From positions 1 through 10,444 of the forward strand of contig JAEZBK010000308.1 in NCBI GenBank assembly GCA_023427355.1: a stretch of 10,444 bases of DNA, given 5' to 3'. A program made the position numbers and the translations under genes. Below are positions 1 through 6,540 of this stretch, one piece after another. This stretch comes from Pseudomonadota bacterium (GTDB lineage Bacteria > Pseudomonadota > Alphaproteobacteria > Micropepsales > Micropepsaceae). Positions within the stretch are counted from its first letter, which is position 1; each line of letters opens with the position of its first letter. The notes under the pieces were generated by a model. The model saw nothing but the letters and a program-made list of their open reading frames with translations. It was not told where the DNA came from and ran no database searches.

Positions 1-11
1 CTGTGAAGTCA

Positions 12-764
12 TCAGAAGTACAGGCCTCCATTGACGTTCAGGGTCTGGGCCGTGATGTAGCTGGCCGCATCGGACGACAGGAACACAGTGGCATCGGCCA
101 CTTCGCGCGGCGTTCCCATGCGCTTGAGAATGATGGTCTCCGCCGCCTTTTGCACTGCCGCATTGGCCAAGCCTGCAGCGGCCATTTCAGACGCGATCAG
201 GCCGGCGGCCAGAGTGTTGGAGCGGATATTGTACTGTGCGCCAAAGCGGGCGATCACCTGCGCCAGTGAGATCAGCCCCGCCTTGGAGGCGGCATAATGC
301 GCCGTGCGCGGACCGCCATACTGGCCGGAGACCGAGCCGATATGGGTGATGGCGCCGCCACCGGCTTCCTTCAGCAGCGGCAGGAAGACCTGCGCCACCA
401 TGAAAGGGCCTTTCAGGTTCGTGTCGAGCACAAAGTCCCAATCACCATCTTCGATCTGGTCGAAGTCGGTCGGCTTGTTGACCCCGGCATTGTTGACGAG
501 GATGGAAATCCGGCCAAAGGATCGCGCCTGGTCCGCCGCATGCTGGATGGAAGTCCGGCTGGTGACCTCCATGGGCACAGCCATGGCGCGGCGACCCATC
601 GCTTCGATCTGCTGCACGATTGCGGCAGCGTCTGCGTGTTTTTCGCGATAAGTGAGAATGACGTCTGCCCCAGCTTCGCCCAAGCCCAGGGCGATGGCGG
701 CGCCCAATCCGCGCGAACCACCGGTGACGATGGCGTTCTTTCCGGCCAACGAAAAGCGCGTCAT
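12..764 (-). CDS. SDR-family NAD(P)-dependent oxidoreductase
   Basis: This is a complete classical short-chain dehydrogenase/reductase of 250 residues, the normal family length. Visible motifs are the Rossmann cofactor loop TGGSRGLG (residues 14-21), NNAG (91-94), Asn116, and the catalytic set Ser144, Tyr157 and Lys161 (YAASK). The C-terminal NVNGGLYF resembles FabG-type enzymes, so automatic annotation may call it 3-oxoacyl-ACP reductase. The start codon ATG overlaps the stop of the upstream transketolase C-terminal subunit (ATGA, 761-764), so it is probably translationally coupled and the last visible gene of the six-gene operon. In this setting a sugar or sugar-nucleotide substrate is more likely than a fatty-acid one; PtmA-type SDRs occur in Campylobacter flagellin-glycan loci. 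The family call is firm and the substrate is unknown. The stop lies 11 bases inside the left edge, so further operon genes may continue outside the window. Confidence 0.93.
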   Translation of the reverse strand: MTRFSLAGKNAIVTGGSRGLGAAIALGLGEAGADVILTYREKHADAAAIVQQIEAMGRRAMAVPMEVTSRTSIQHAADQARSFGRISILVNNAGVNKPTDFDQIEDGDWDFVLDTNLKGPFMVAQVFLPLLKEAGGGAITHIGSVSGQYGGPRTAHYAASKAGLISLAQVIARFGAQYNIRSNTLAAGLIASEMAAAGLANAAVQKAAETIILKRMGTPREVADATVFLSSDAASYITAQTLNVNGGLYF

Positions 765-1726
765 TTCTTGCGCTTCAGCACTTTGCGCGCGGCGGCGGCA
801 ATGAAGGGTGCGGCGATCTCATAGGCGTAGGCCAACTCTTCTGGCTCACCAGAAGAGCCGAACGTGTCCTTCACGCCCACAAACTCCATTGGGCAGGGGA
901 CGGTCATCGCGAGCACTTCGGACACCGCGCTGCCCAGACCTCCATGGATATTATGATCCTCGGCGGTAACAATGGCGCCGGTTTCGCGCGCGCATCGGGC
1001 GATCAGGTCGGCATCGATCGGCTTGATGGTCGGCATGTTCACCACGCGGGCGCTGATGCCATCCTCCGCCAGCGCGGCGGCGGCATCCAGCGCACGCGCC
1101 ACTTCAACGCCGCACGCGATGAGGGTGACATCGGTGCCCTCGCGGATGATCTGGCCCTTGCCAATGACAAAGTGATGGCCTTCACCGAAGACAAGCGGTG
1201 CCGGACTGCGACCGGTGCGCATATAGACCGGGCCCTCGAATTCCAGCATGGCGCGAGTGGCCAGCGCCATTTCAGTGGCGTCGGCGGGTGAAATCACGGT
1301 CATGCCAGGTATGGCGCGAAAAGCCGCCAGGTCTTCCAGGCACTGGGCCGATCCACCGTCCGGGCCGGTATCCAGGCCTGGATGTGACGCCACGATCTTG
1401 GCGTTTCTTCCGGCATAGGCCAGGGACAGGCGAGCCTGTTCGACGGCGCGCAGACAGAAGACGGCAAATGTGGTCACCACCGGCAGCAGGCCGACAGCGG
1501 CCATGCCGCCCGCCGCCGCCATCATGTTCTGCTCGGCAATGCCGAATTGCACAAACCGATCCGGGTGGGACTTGCGGATATGGTGCACGCCTGTGCCACC
1601 GGCGATATCGGCATCCAGTACAACCAGTTTGGGAAACTCGTCCGCGATGGAAGACAGCGTCTTGCCGAAGGCTTCGCGCAAGGAATCGCCACTTTTGCCA
1701 ACAAGGGCGGGTGCTGCGTTAGACAT
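761..1726 (-). CDS. Transketolase C-terminal subunit (pyrimidine-binding plus C-terminal domains)
   Basis: This 321-residue protein corresponds to the second half of transketolase, the part that binds the aminopyrimidine ring of thiamine diphosphate and carries the C-terminal domain. It contains GIAEQNMM (residues 62-69), whose Glu65 matches the glutamate that activates the cofactor. TAEDHNIHGGLG (254-265) and FGSSGEPEELAYAY (289-302) are typical of the C-terminal domain. A longer frame opens at 1762, but ATG at 1726 is preferred: AAGGA lies 8 bases upstream and the protein begins just before the conserved domain. The gene overlaps the N-terminal subunit by 8 bases and the following SDR by 4, so the two halves should be made together and form one active enzyme. 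A 1-deoxyxylulose-5-phosphate synthase or PDH E1-beta identity is less likely given the paired N-terminal half. The exact ketol donor and acceptor cannot be read from sequence. Confidence 0.93.
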   Translation of the reverse strand: MSNAAPALVGKSGDSLREAFGKTLSSIADEFPKLVVLDADIAGGTGVHHIRKSHPDRFVQFGIAEQNMMAAAGGMAAVGLLPVVTTFAVFCLRAVEQARLSLAYAGRNAKIVASHPGLDTGPDGGSAQCLEDLAAFRAIPGMTVISPADATEMALATRAMLEFEGPVYMRTGRSPAPLVFGEGHHFVIGKGQIIREGTDVTLIACGVEVARALDAAAALAEDGISARVVNMPTIKPIDADLIARCARETGAIVTAEDHNIHGGLGSAVSEVLAMTVPCPMEFVGVKDTFGSSGEPEELAYAYEIAAPFIAAAARKVLKRKK

Positions 1727-2639
1727 CGAGCAATTCCTTGATTTCGTCCGCGCTGCCGCCAAGGGCGATCAGGGATTCTTCAGTCTGTTCGCGGGTCATC
1801 TTCACGCTGCCATGCCAGGCAGGGACATTCTCCATCATCGGAACGCCTTTGCCCTTGACGGTATGGGCGATGATGACGGACGGCGCGCCCATTGTAACTG
1901 CGGCGCTGCGGAAGGCATGCAGGATGGCGGGAATATCGTGGCCATCTATTTCGGTCACGGCCCAGCCAAAGGCGCTCCACTTCGCGGCCAGCGGCTCCAG
2001 CCGCATGATCTCGTCATTGGTCGCGTCGCTTTGCAACTTGTTGTAGTCAATCAGGACACAGAGATTGTCGAGCTTGTGATGCGCCGCCGCCATGGCCGCC
2101 TCCCAAACTTCGCCTTCCTGCAGCTCGCCGTCGCCTAAGAGGGCATAGACGCGCGGCTCCATCTTTTGCAGCTTCAAGCCCAGCGCCATGCCCATGGCAA
2201 CCGAAAATCCCTGGCCCAGCGAACCGGTGGATGTCTCGACCCAGGGCAAGTCCCGCACATGGGGATGACCCTGGAACTTGCTGCCCAGCTTGCGCAATGT
2301 CAGCGCTTCGCCCTTGTCGCAGAAACCGAATTGCGCGCCGGCGGCATAAAGCGCTGGCGCCGCATGACCCTTCGACAGCACGAAGCGATCGCGCAATGGA
2401 TCATCCACGCCGGATGGCCAGACATTCATTTCCGCGCCATAGAGACAGGCCAGCAGGTCGGCGCAGGACAGCGCACCGCCCGGATGGCCCGATGTCGCGT
2501 GGAAGATCGCGGCCAGGGAATGCATGCGTATCTGGCGCGCCGCCCGGGCCAATTGTGCTTCCAGGGTGGCGCTGCCGGCGATATCAGCAGCATCATTGGC
2601 GGGAGCCTGGGTGGAAAGTGCGATCATGTTGCGCCTCAT
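1719..2639 (-). CDS. Transketolase N-terminal subunit (thiamine diphosphate-binding)
   Basis: This 306-residue protein is the first half of a split transketolase; together with its neighbour it totals 627 residues, close to a single-chain enzyme. Seen in order are SGHPGG (50-55), the SKGHAAPALYA stretch (89-99), TGSLGQG (138-144), the thiamine-diphosphate/metal motif starting GDGELQEGE (169-177) and ending at Asn200, and VKGKG (261-265). These contain the usual active-site histidines. The ATG at 2639 overlaps the stop of the upstream methyltransferase as ATGA, with GAGG 8 bases upstream. A second ATG at 2627 also has GAGG at 6 bases spacing and is a real alternative that removes four residues. 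Transketolase moves a two-carbon ketol unit between sugars. Here it sits among methyltransferase, sulfotransferase and SDR genes rather than pentose-phosphate genes, which suggests a role in making an unusual sugar. Confidence 0.93.
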   Translation of the reverse strand: MRRNMIALSTQAPANDAADIAGSATLEAQLARAARQIRMHSLAAIFHATSGHPGGALSCADLLACLYGAEMNVWPSGVDDPLRDRFVLSKGHAAPALYAAGAQFGFCDKGEALTLRKLGSKFQGHPHVRDLPWVETSTGSLGQGFSVAMGMALGLKLQKMEPRVYALLGDGELQEGEVWEAAMAAAHHKLDNLCVLIDYNKLQSDATNDEIMRLEPLAAKWSAFGWAVTEIDGHDIPAILHAFRSAAVTMGAPSVIIAHTVKGKGVPMMENVPAWHGSVKMTREQTEESLIALGGSADEIKELLDV

Positions 2640-3802
2640 GCGGCCAGCCTCGTCTTTGCGCGTTCCAACAGGTCGGCATAAGAAACAATCTGGGCGCCCG
2701 GCACGCGCATTTTCACCTCGCGGCTGATTTCGTCTGCGAACATGCGCGACATGACGATCACCACATCCACATCGGCCAGCGCCTCGGGCGCGGCCAGCCG
2801 TACGCCATGGCGTTCCTGCATGTGCTTTTGCAGATGCGCGTCAATCAGCAGCGAAAGACCATGCGGATCGAACCCGCCCTCGCGCACCAGAAGGTCGAAC
2901 AGGCGTCCAGCGCCCCATAGCGCCACCCGGCGCGGGGCCATGGCGCGGATCGCCTCCGCGGCACCGCGCATGGCTGCCAGATTGGCCAGCCGTGTGGCCT
3001 GATAGCGCTGGATCAGCGCGCTGGCGATACCGACTTCCATCGGGTCGTGGGTCGCGCCAAAGGGAAGTGCGCCGGTCTTGCGCGCGACAAAGAGCAGATT
3101 GATGTCATCCCTGGGGTCAGGCTCGCGCAGGATTTCGAAGCCGGCGGCCTCGATCATGCGGCCCAATGTGGCGGCCGAGAAATGGAACAGGTGTTTGTCT
3201 ATGAACCATTCCTCGACGATATCACCGCCGCCAAGAAGCGCGATGTTCGGCGCGTCCAGCACCAGAATACCGCCGGTCTTCAGTACGCGTGCATGGTCCT
3301 TGAGTGCTGCAAATGGCTCGGCCAGATGCTCGATCGTGTGACAACTATGGACGATGTCGAAGCGATCCGGCGGCAGGGTGGTGTTTTCGATGCGCGCCTG
3401 TACCAGGTCCGTGCGCGGCAGGTCGGCGCAGGACGCGGCAAATCGCTCGTCAGGCTCGACCGCCGTGATCTGCGCATTTGGCGCAGCCGCCAGGAACGCC
3501 TTGGCGAAGCTGCCGCGATTGGAGCCGACATCCAGCAATGCCAGCGCATCGCCCAGATGGACGTGCCCGCCCAGCGCATCCAGCGCCGCCTGGGTCCGGA
3601 AGCCCTTGCCATAGCGGACATTGCCCCAATCCGCGCCGCCGGACACGGCGGCAGCGTGGCGGTCCTTTGTGCGGGCCACGCGCGGAGCGCTTTGCACCAG
3701 ACCGCAGTGATTGCACAGATAGACGATGAGGCCTCGAGCACTGTCCGGCTTGTAAACAGCCGTCAGGGTTTCGCGGCGGCAGAAATCGCAATGCAGGGAC
3801 AT
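2636..3802 (-). CDS. Zinc-finger class I SAM methyltransferase, sugar C-methyltransferase type
   Basis: This 388-residue protein has three parts. An N-terminal zinc-binding segment has two Cys pairs, CDFC (C5, C8) and CNHC (C30, C33). The central Rossmann methyltransferase domain carries the SAM motif LLDVGSNRGSF (89-99), the acidic EPDE (116-119), and CHTIEHL (154-160). The C-terminal domain contains LWGAGR (295-300) and a nucleotide-binding-like fold. This order matches the Methyltransf_13 / core / Methyltransf_14 architecture of sugar C-methyltransferases such as NovU and TylC3, which methylate a carbon of a TDP-keto-sugar. The match is by remembered architecture, not alignment, so the methylated atom and the substrate are uncertain. 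The gene begins 56 bases after the sulfotransferase stop and its own stop overlaps the transketolase start. No strong ribosome-binding site is visible before ATG 3802. Confidence 0.86.
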   Translation of the reverse strand: MSLHCDFCRRETLTAVYKPDSARGLIVYLCNHCGLVQSAPRVARTKDRHAAAVSGGADWGNVRYGKGFRTQAALDALGGHVHLGDALALLDVGSNRGSFAKAFLAAAPNAQITAVEPDERFAASCADLPRTDLVQARIENTTLPPDRFDIVHSCHTIEHLAEPFAALKDHARVLKTGGILVLDAPNIALLGGGDIVEEWFIDKHLFHFSAATLGRMIEAAGFEILREPDPRDDINLLFVARKTGALPFGATHDPMEVGIASALIQRYQATRLANLAAMRGAAEAIRAMAPRRVALWGAGRLFDLLVREGGFDPHGLSLLIDAHLQKHMQERHGVRLAAPEALADVDVVIVMSRMFADEISREVKMRVPGAQIVSYADLLERAKTRLAA

Positions 3803-3858
3803 CGGTCCAGCCCGGTCAAGAATCCGGTAACCATGTTCGCCTGCGATTGGTTAACGGC
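3803..3858 (-). other. Only non-overlapping gap within the minus-strand operon
   Basis: This 56-base gap lies between the sulfotransferase stop and the methyltransferase start. It contains GGTTAAC around 3849-3855 and no clear inverted repeat followed by a T-run, so there is no evidence for a terminator. An internal promoter is possible but no paired -35/-10 elements can be assigned. Confidence 0.4.
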
Positions 3859-4680
3859 TTAATAATTCACCGCATATTCCGGCGTGCCGGCATACCCCAG
3901 GGCCTCCATCATCGGAGCCGCTATGGCTTCGAACTGGGCCCGCTGATGGGGTTCCAGCAATCGGTCTTCCGGGCGGTTGACATTGTGCGGCCGGGCGAAG
4001 GCCGCAAAACGGTCTTCGGTATAGGCAATGCCGAGAAACTCGAACAATTCCCGCACCAGATCAGGGGAAACGACCAGATCCTCGAGCTTCATGAACAGTG
4101 TTCGCCCGGATGGCATGAGGGCGAGGTTTTCCCTGGCAACACGGTTTACTTCCGCCCAATGCCAGCAGATGCGTTCAAACTGGTCGAAGCGTCGAAAGGC
4201 GTCGGCCATGGGATCGCCCCGCCGCGGCACTGGCCACCAATAGGGCTTCTCGGGCGGTGGAGCATCGCCCTTTCCATCGTACCAGGCCTGCAAGATGGCA
4301 TTGGAACGATCATCGTAAGTCTCTTCGCCCAGCTTGTGGAAGTAGGAGCTGGCCACCTTGCGTCCATCGCGAACCAGATGGACAAAGCGGGCCTCAGGGA
4401 ACAGCGCTGCCAGATCGGGCACCAGCCAGGACAGCTTGTTGGAGGAATCCCCCCAATGGCTGCCGCGCGCATGGCGCACTGCTGCACCAAAGGTTTCATC
4501 CAGCGCCTGACGGGCCTGGTCTGCATCCAGCGCGCCCAGATAGCGTTTTACCGCCAAGGGCTGGGTGATCTGCACCGCATATTCATGGTGCATTTCCACG
4601 CCAGGGACGGCGCACAGCGCCTTGTGCAGCATCGCCGTGCCGGATCGACCGGACGAAACAATGAAGAAGGGTTGCGTCAC
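3859..4680 (-). CDS. Sulfotransferase family protein (PAPS-dependent)
   Basis: This 273-residue protein shows both binding signatures of the P-loop sulfotransferase family. The 5'-phosphosulfate loop is SSGRSGT (residues 9-15). The 3'-phosphate site is in LVRDGRKVASSYF (102-114), with Arg104 and Ser111 or Ser112 as the likely contacts. The enzyme would transfer sulfate from 3'-phosphoadenylylsulfate to a hydroxyl group, here most plausibly on the glycan made by this locus. The start is GTG at 4680, overlapping the stop of the upstream methyltransferase as GTGA. It is accepted because the phosphosulfate loop must lie close to the N-terminus and there is no earlier usable codon. No Shine-Dalgarno sequence is visible, which fits translation coupled to the upstream gene. 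There is no signal peptide or membrane segment, so a cytoplasmic enzyme is expected. The acceptor is unknown. Confidence 0.87.
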   Translation of the reverse strand: MTQPFFIVSSGRSGTAMLHKALCAVPGVEMHHEYAVQITQPLAVKRYLGALDADQARQALDETFGAAVRHARGSHWGDSSNKLSWLVPDLAALFPEARFVHLVRDGRKVASSYFHKLGEETYDDRSNAILQAWYDGKGDAPPPEKPYWWPVPRRGDPMADAFRRFDQFERICWHWAEVNRVARENLALMPSGRTLFMKLEDLVVSPDLVRELFEFLGIAYTEDRFAAFARPHNVNRPEDRLLEPHQRAQFEAIAAPMMEALGYAGTPEYAVNY

Positions 4681-5609
4681 GGCTTGATGGCGATGACGAC
4701 GGCCTCGCGGCCAATGCCCAACTTCGCCAGCGCCCTGTAAAAGTCCCGGCGAAGGTGGGTCAGACCCGCTTTTTCAAAGGCGCTGTCGAAATGCTTGCGT
4801 TTGTTGTGGCAACCCCTGCCGAGCGTCGGATCGCCGATATAATTCTCGCCCATCATGACAAAGGCCTCCATGGGGAAGCTGGTGGTGCGCTCCATCACCT
4901 TCAGGCCCAGCTTCTCGATGACGTTCTCCAGCGAGTCGAAATCGAAATAGTTGAGATGATGCGGGGGCGACAGCCACCAATCACCGGTGTCGGCCACGGT
5001 GCGCGCAGCGATCTGCAACAGCGAAAAGTCATTGGGCACGCCGACACATAGCAGGCCACCGCTTTCCAGCAGATTGCTGGCCCGGCTCAGGGTCTGGGCT
5101 GCATCCGGCACATGCTCCAGCACATTGGTGAGATTGATCACGTCGAAGCGGCCAAGCGCCTGGGCACTTTCCCAGTTGAAAAACCCTTCCGTGACGTCCG
5201 CGCCAAGCGAACGCGCATGTGCGGCAGCCTGGCGCGAAGGCTCTATGCCATGCGCCGACCAACCGCGCGCCAATGCCGTCTTCAGGAAGAATCCTGGGCC
5301 ACAGCCGATATCCAGCAGGCGGCGGCGATGGGAAGTCAGCAATTTCTCGAAGATCGCCAACCTGTCATTCTGCGCCAGTTCGAACCAAGCCTGGTCCTCG
5401 CCGGCATGCGCGATGAAATTGGGCTTCTCGTCGGCATAGTATTTCTCGCGATACTCCCGCTCGAGCGATGCCGGATCCGGCAACGGCAACACATGTCGAA
5501 AGCCGCAGGTAAAGCAGTCGATGATGTCATGCCCTTTTGCCTCCGCGATGCGCGGACCGTTATGCGGTCCATCGCGCAGGAATTCAGACGGCGAAGCGGC
5601 GTGGCTCAT
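4677..5609 (-). CDS. Class I SAM-dependent methyltransferase
   Basis: From ATG 5609 this is a 310-residue protein with a central Methyltransf_23/11-type domain. The SAM loop is LLDIGCGPGFF (98-108), the acidic residue is in GIEPS (121-125), and the post-II segment is NVLEHVPDA (162-170). PHHLNYF (216-222) is typical of methyltransferases in polysaccharide and nonulosonate clusters. The N-terminus has one CFTC pair (C32, C35) but no second pair, so it looks like a reduced version of the zinc-binding segment in the other methyltransferase of this operon. A GTG at 5618 would add three residues. ATG 5609 is preferred because GGGTGA sits just upstream. It is the first gene of the minus-strand operon and faces the NeuB-family gene across a 58-base gap. 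O-methylation of a sugar is the simplest guess; the substrate is not determinable. Confidence 0.87.
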   Translation of the reverse strand: MSHAASPSEFLRDGPHNGPRIAEAKGHDIIDCFTCGFRHVLPLPDPASLEREYREKYYADEKPNFIAHAGEDQAWFELAQNDRLAIFEKLLTSHRRRLLDIGCGPGFFLKTALARGWSAHGIEPSRQAAAHARSLGADVTEGFFNWESAQALGRFDVINLTNVLEHVPDAAQTLSRASNLLESGGLLCVGVPNDFSLLQIAARTVADTGDWWLSPPHHLNYFDFDSLENVIEKLGLKVMERTTSFPMEAFVMMGENYIGDPTLGRGCHNKRKHFDSAFEKAGLTHLRRDFYRALAKLGIGREAVVIAIKP

Positions 5610-5667
5610 AAAATTCACCCAGTCTTGTTAACGTCTTTTTAGCCATGGCCTGTTTAATTTTGGTTAA
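5610..5667. promoter_or_regulatory. Divergent AT-rich intergenic region between the two glycan operons
   Basis: These 58 bases must hold the start signals for both the six-gene minus-strand operon and the plus-strand NeuB-family operon. The stretch is clearly AT-richer than its surroundings and carries three TTAA words at 5628-5631, 5654-5657 and 5664-5667. The last two are 6 bases apart, one short of the CtrA spacing. No convincing -35/-10 pair was found in either direction. The last TTAA abuts the ATG at 5668 and no Shine-Dalgarno sequence precedes that start. Confidence 0.5.
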
Positions 5668-6540
5668 ATGGAACACGCGCCCATCTTCATCGCCGAAGCT
5701 TCGTCCAACCATGGGCGAGACCTTGGCCGTGCCCTGGCTTTCGTAGACGCCGCCGCTGATGCCGGCTGTGACGCGGTCAAGTTCCAGCTCTTCAAGATTG
5801 AGCGGATGTTCGCGCCGGAAATCCTTAGCCAGAGCCCCAAACATCGCGCCCGCGCCCAGTGGGAACTGCCGTTGGAACATCTGACGCCCTTGGCCGAACA
5901 TTGTTCGGCGCGAAAAATCCAGTTTTCCTGCACGCCCTTCTATCTGGAGGCCGTGGCAGAACTGGCGCCATACGTGGACTTCTACAAAGTCGCTTCCTAC
6001 GAGCTGCTGGTGGATGACCTTCTCGTCGCGTGCGCCAGAACCGGCAAGCCGGTGGTGCTGTCCACGGGCATGGCCACGATGGAAGAGATCGCCCATGCTG
6101 CCGCCACGCTGAAAGGCGCGGGCGCCCGTAACATCACCCTGCTGCATTGCGTCTCGGCCTATCCGACACCCGCATCCGAAGCGAACCTGGCAGCCATCGC
6201 CGCCATTCGCGCTGCTACCGGCCTGCCCGTTGGCTGGTCCGACCATACCCGCCGTCCTGCCGTGATCGAACGCGCCGTGCATCACTGGAATGCGGCATGC
6301 GTGGAATTTCATCTCGACCTGGATGGCGAAGGCGCCGAATACGCCGCCGGCCACTGCTGGCTACCGCAGGAAATCGCGCCGGTGATCCAGCGCATCCGGG
6401 AAAGCCGCGTTGCGGATGGAGAGGGCTTCAAGGGTCCGCAGCCCTCAGAACTTTCCGACCGGCAGTGGCGCGCCGATCCGTCTGACGGCATGCGCCCGCT
6501 TCTGCATATCCGGGAAAGCTACAAGGGCGAAGCCGCGTGA
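5668..6540 (+). CDS. NeuB/SpsE-family nonulosonic acid synthase, short form without SAF domain
   Basis: This 290-residue protein matches the TIM-barrel synthases that condense phosphoenolpyruvate with a six-carbon amino sugar to make nine-carbon sialic-acid-like sugars. Visible motifs are IAEASSNHG (8-16), DAVKFQ (35-40), FYKVAS (105-110), STGMA (132-136), LLHCVSAYPTP (158-168), GWSDHT (189-194) and EFHLDLDGEG (213-222). His193 and His215 correspond to the two metal-ligand histidines. Typical NeuB, PseI and LegI proteins are about 330-350 residues and end in an antifreeze-like SAF domain. Here the protein stops after the barrel and a short tail rich in basic and acidic residues. The usual EKHFTLD...GPDH stretch is also changed. 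The next gene begins inside its stop codon (GTGA), so this is not a frameshift. Whether the product is pseudaminic, legionaminic or another nonulosonic acid is unknown. Bacillus spsE-spsF-spsG has the same gene order. Confidence 0.9.
   Translation: MEHAPIFIAEASSNHGRDLGRALAFVDAAADAGCDAVKFQLFKIERMFAPEILSQSPKHRARAQWELPLEHLTPLAEHCSARKIQFSCTPFYLEAVAELAPYVDFYKVASYELLVDDLLVACARTGKPVVLSTGMATMEEIAHAAATLKGAGARNITLLHCVSAYPTPASEANLAAIAAIRAATGLPVGWSDHTRRPAVIERAVHHWNAACVEFHLDLDGEGAEYAAGHCWLPQEIAPVIQRIRESRVADGEGFKGPQPSELSDRQWRADPSDGMRPLLHIRESYKGEAA

Noticed and set aside
12..2639. Catabolic split-transketolase pathway (sulfosugar or apiose type with SDR)
   Set aside because: Two-subunit transketolases do occur in such pathways, but no isomerase, kinase, transporter or sugar regulator is present, and the operon partners are methyltransferases and a sulfotransferase.
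3047..4740. Two plus-strand open frames of about 270 and 300 codons (3047-3862 and 3847-4740)
   Set aside because: They lie opposite the zinc-finger methyltransferase and the sulfotransferase, both with strong motifs; their translations show no domain signature.
5584..6354. A 256-codon minus-strand open frame opposite the NeuB-family gene
   Set aside because: It overlaps the methyltransferase start, lacks recognisable motifs and mirrors a well-supported plus-strand gene.
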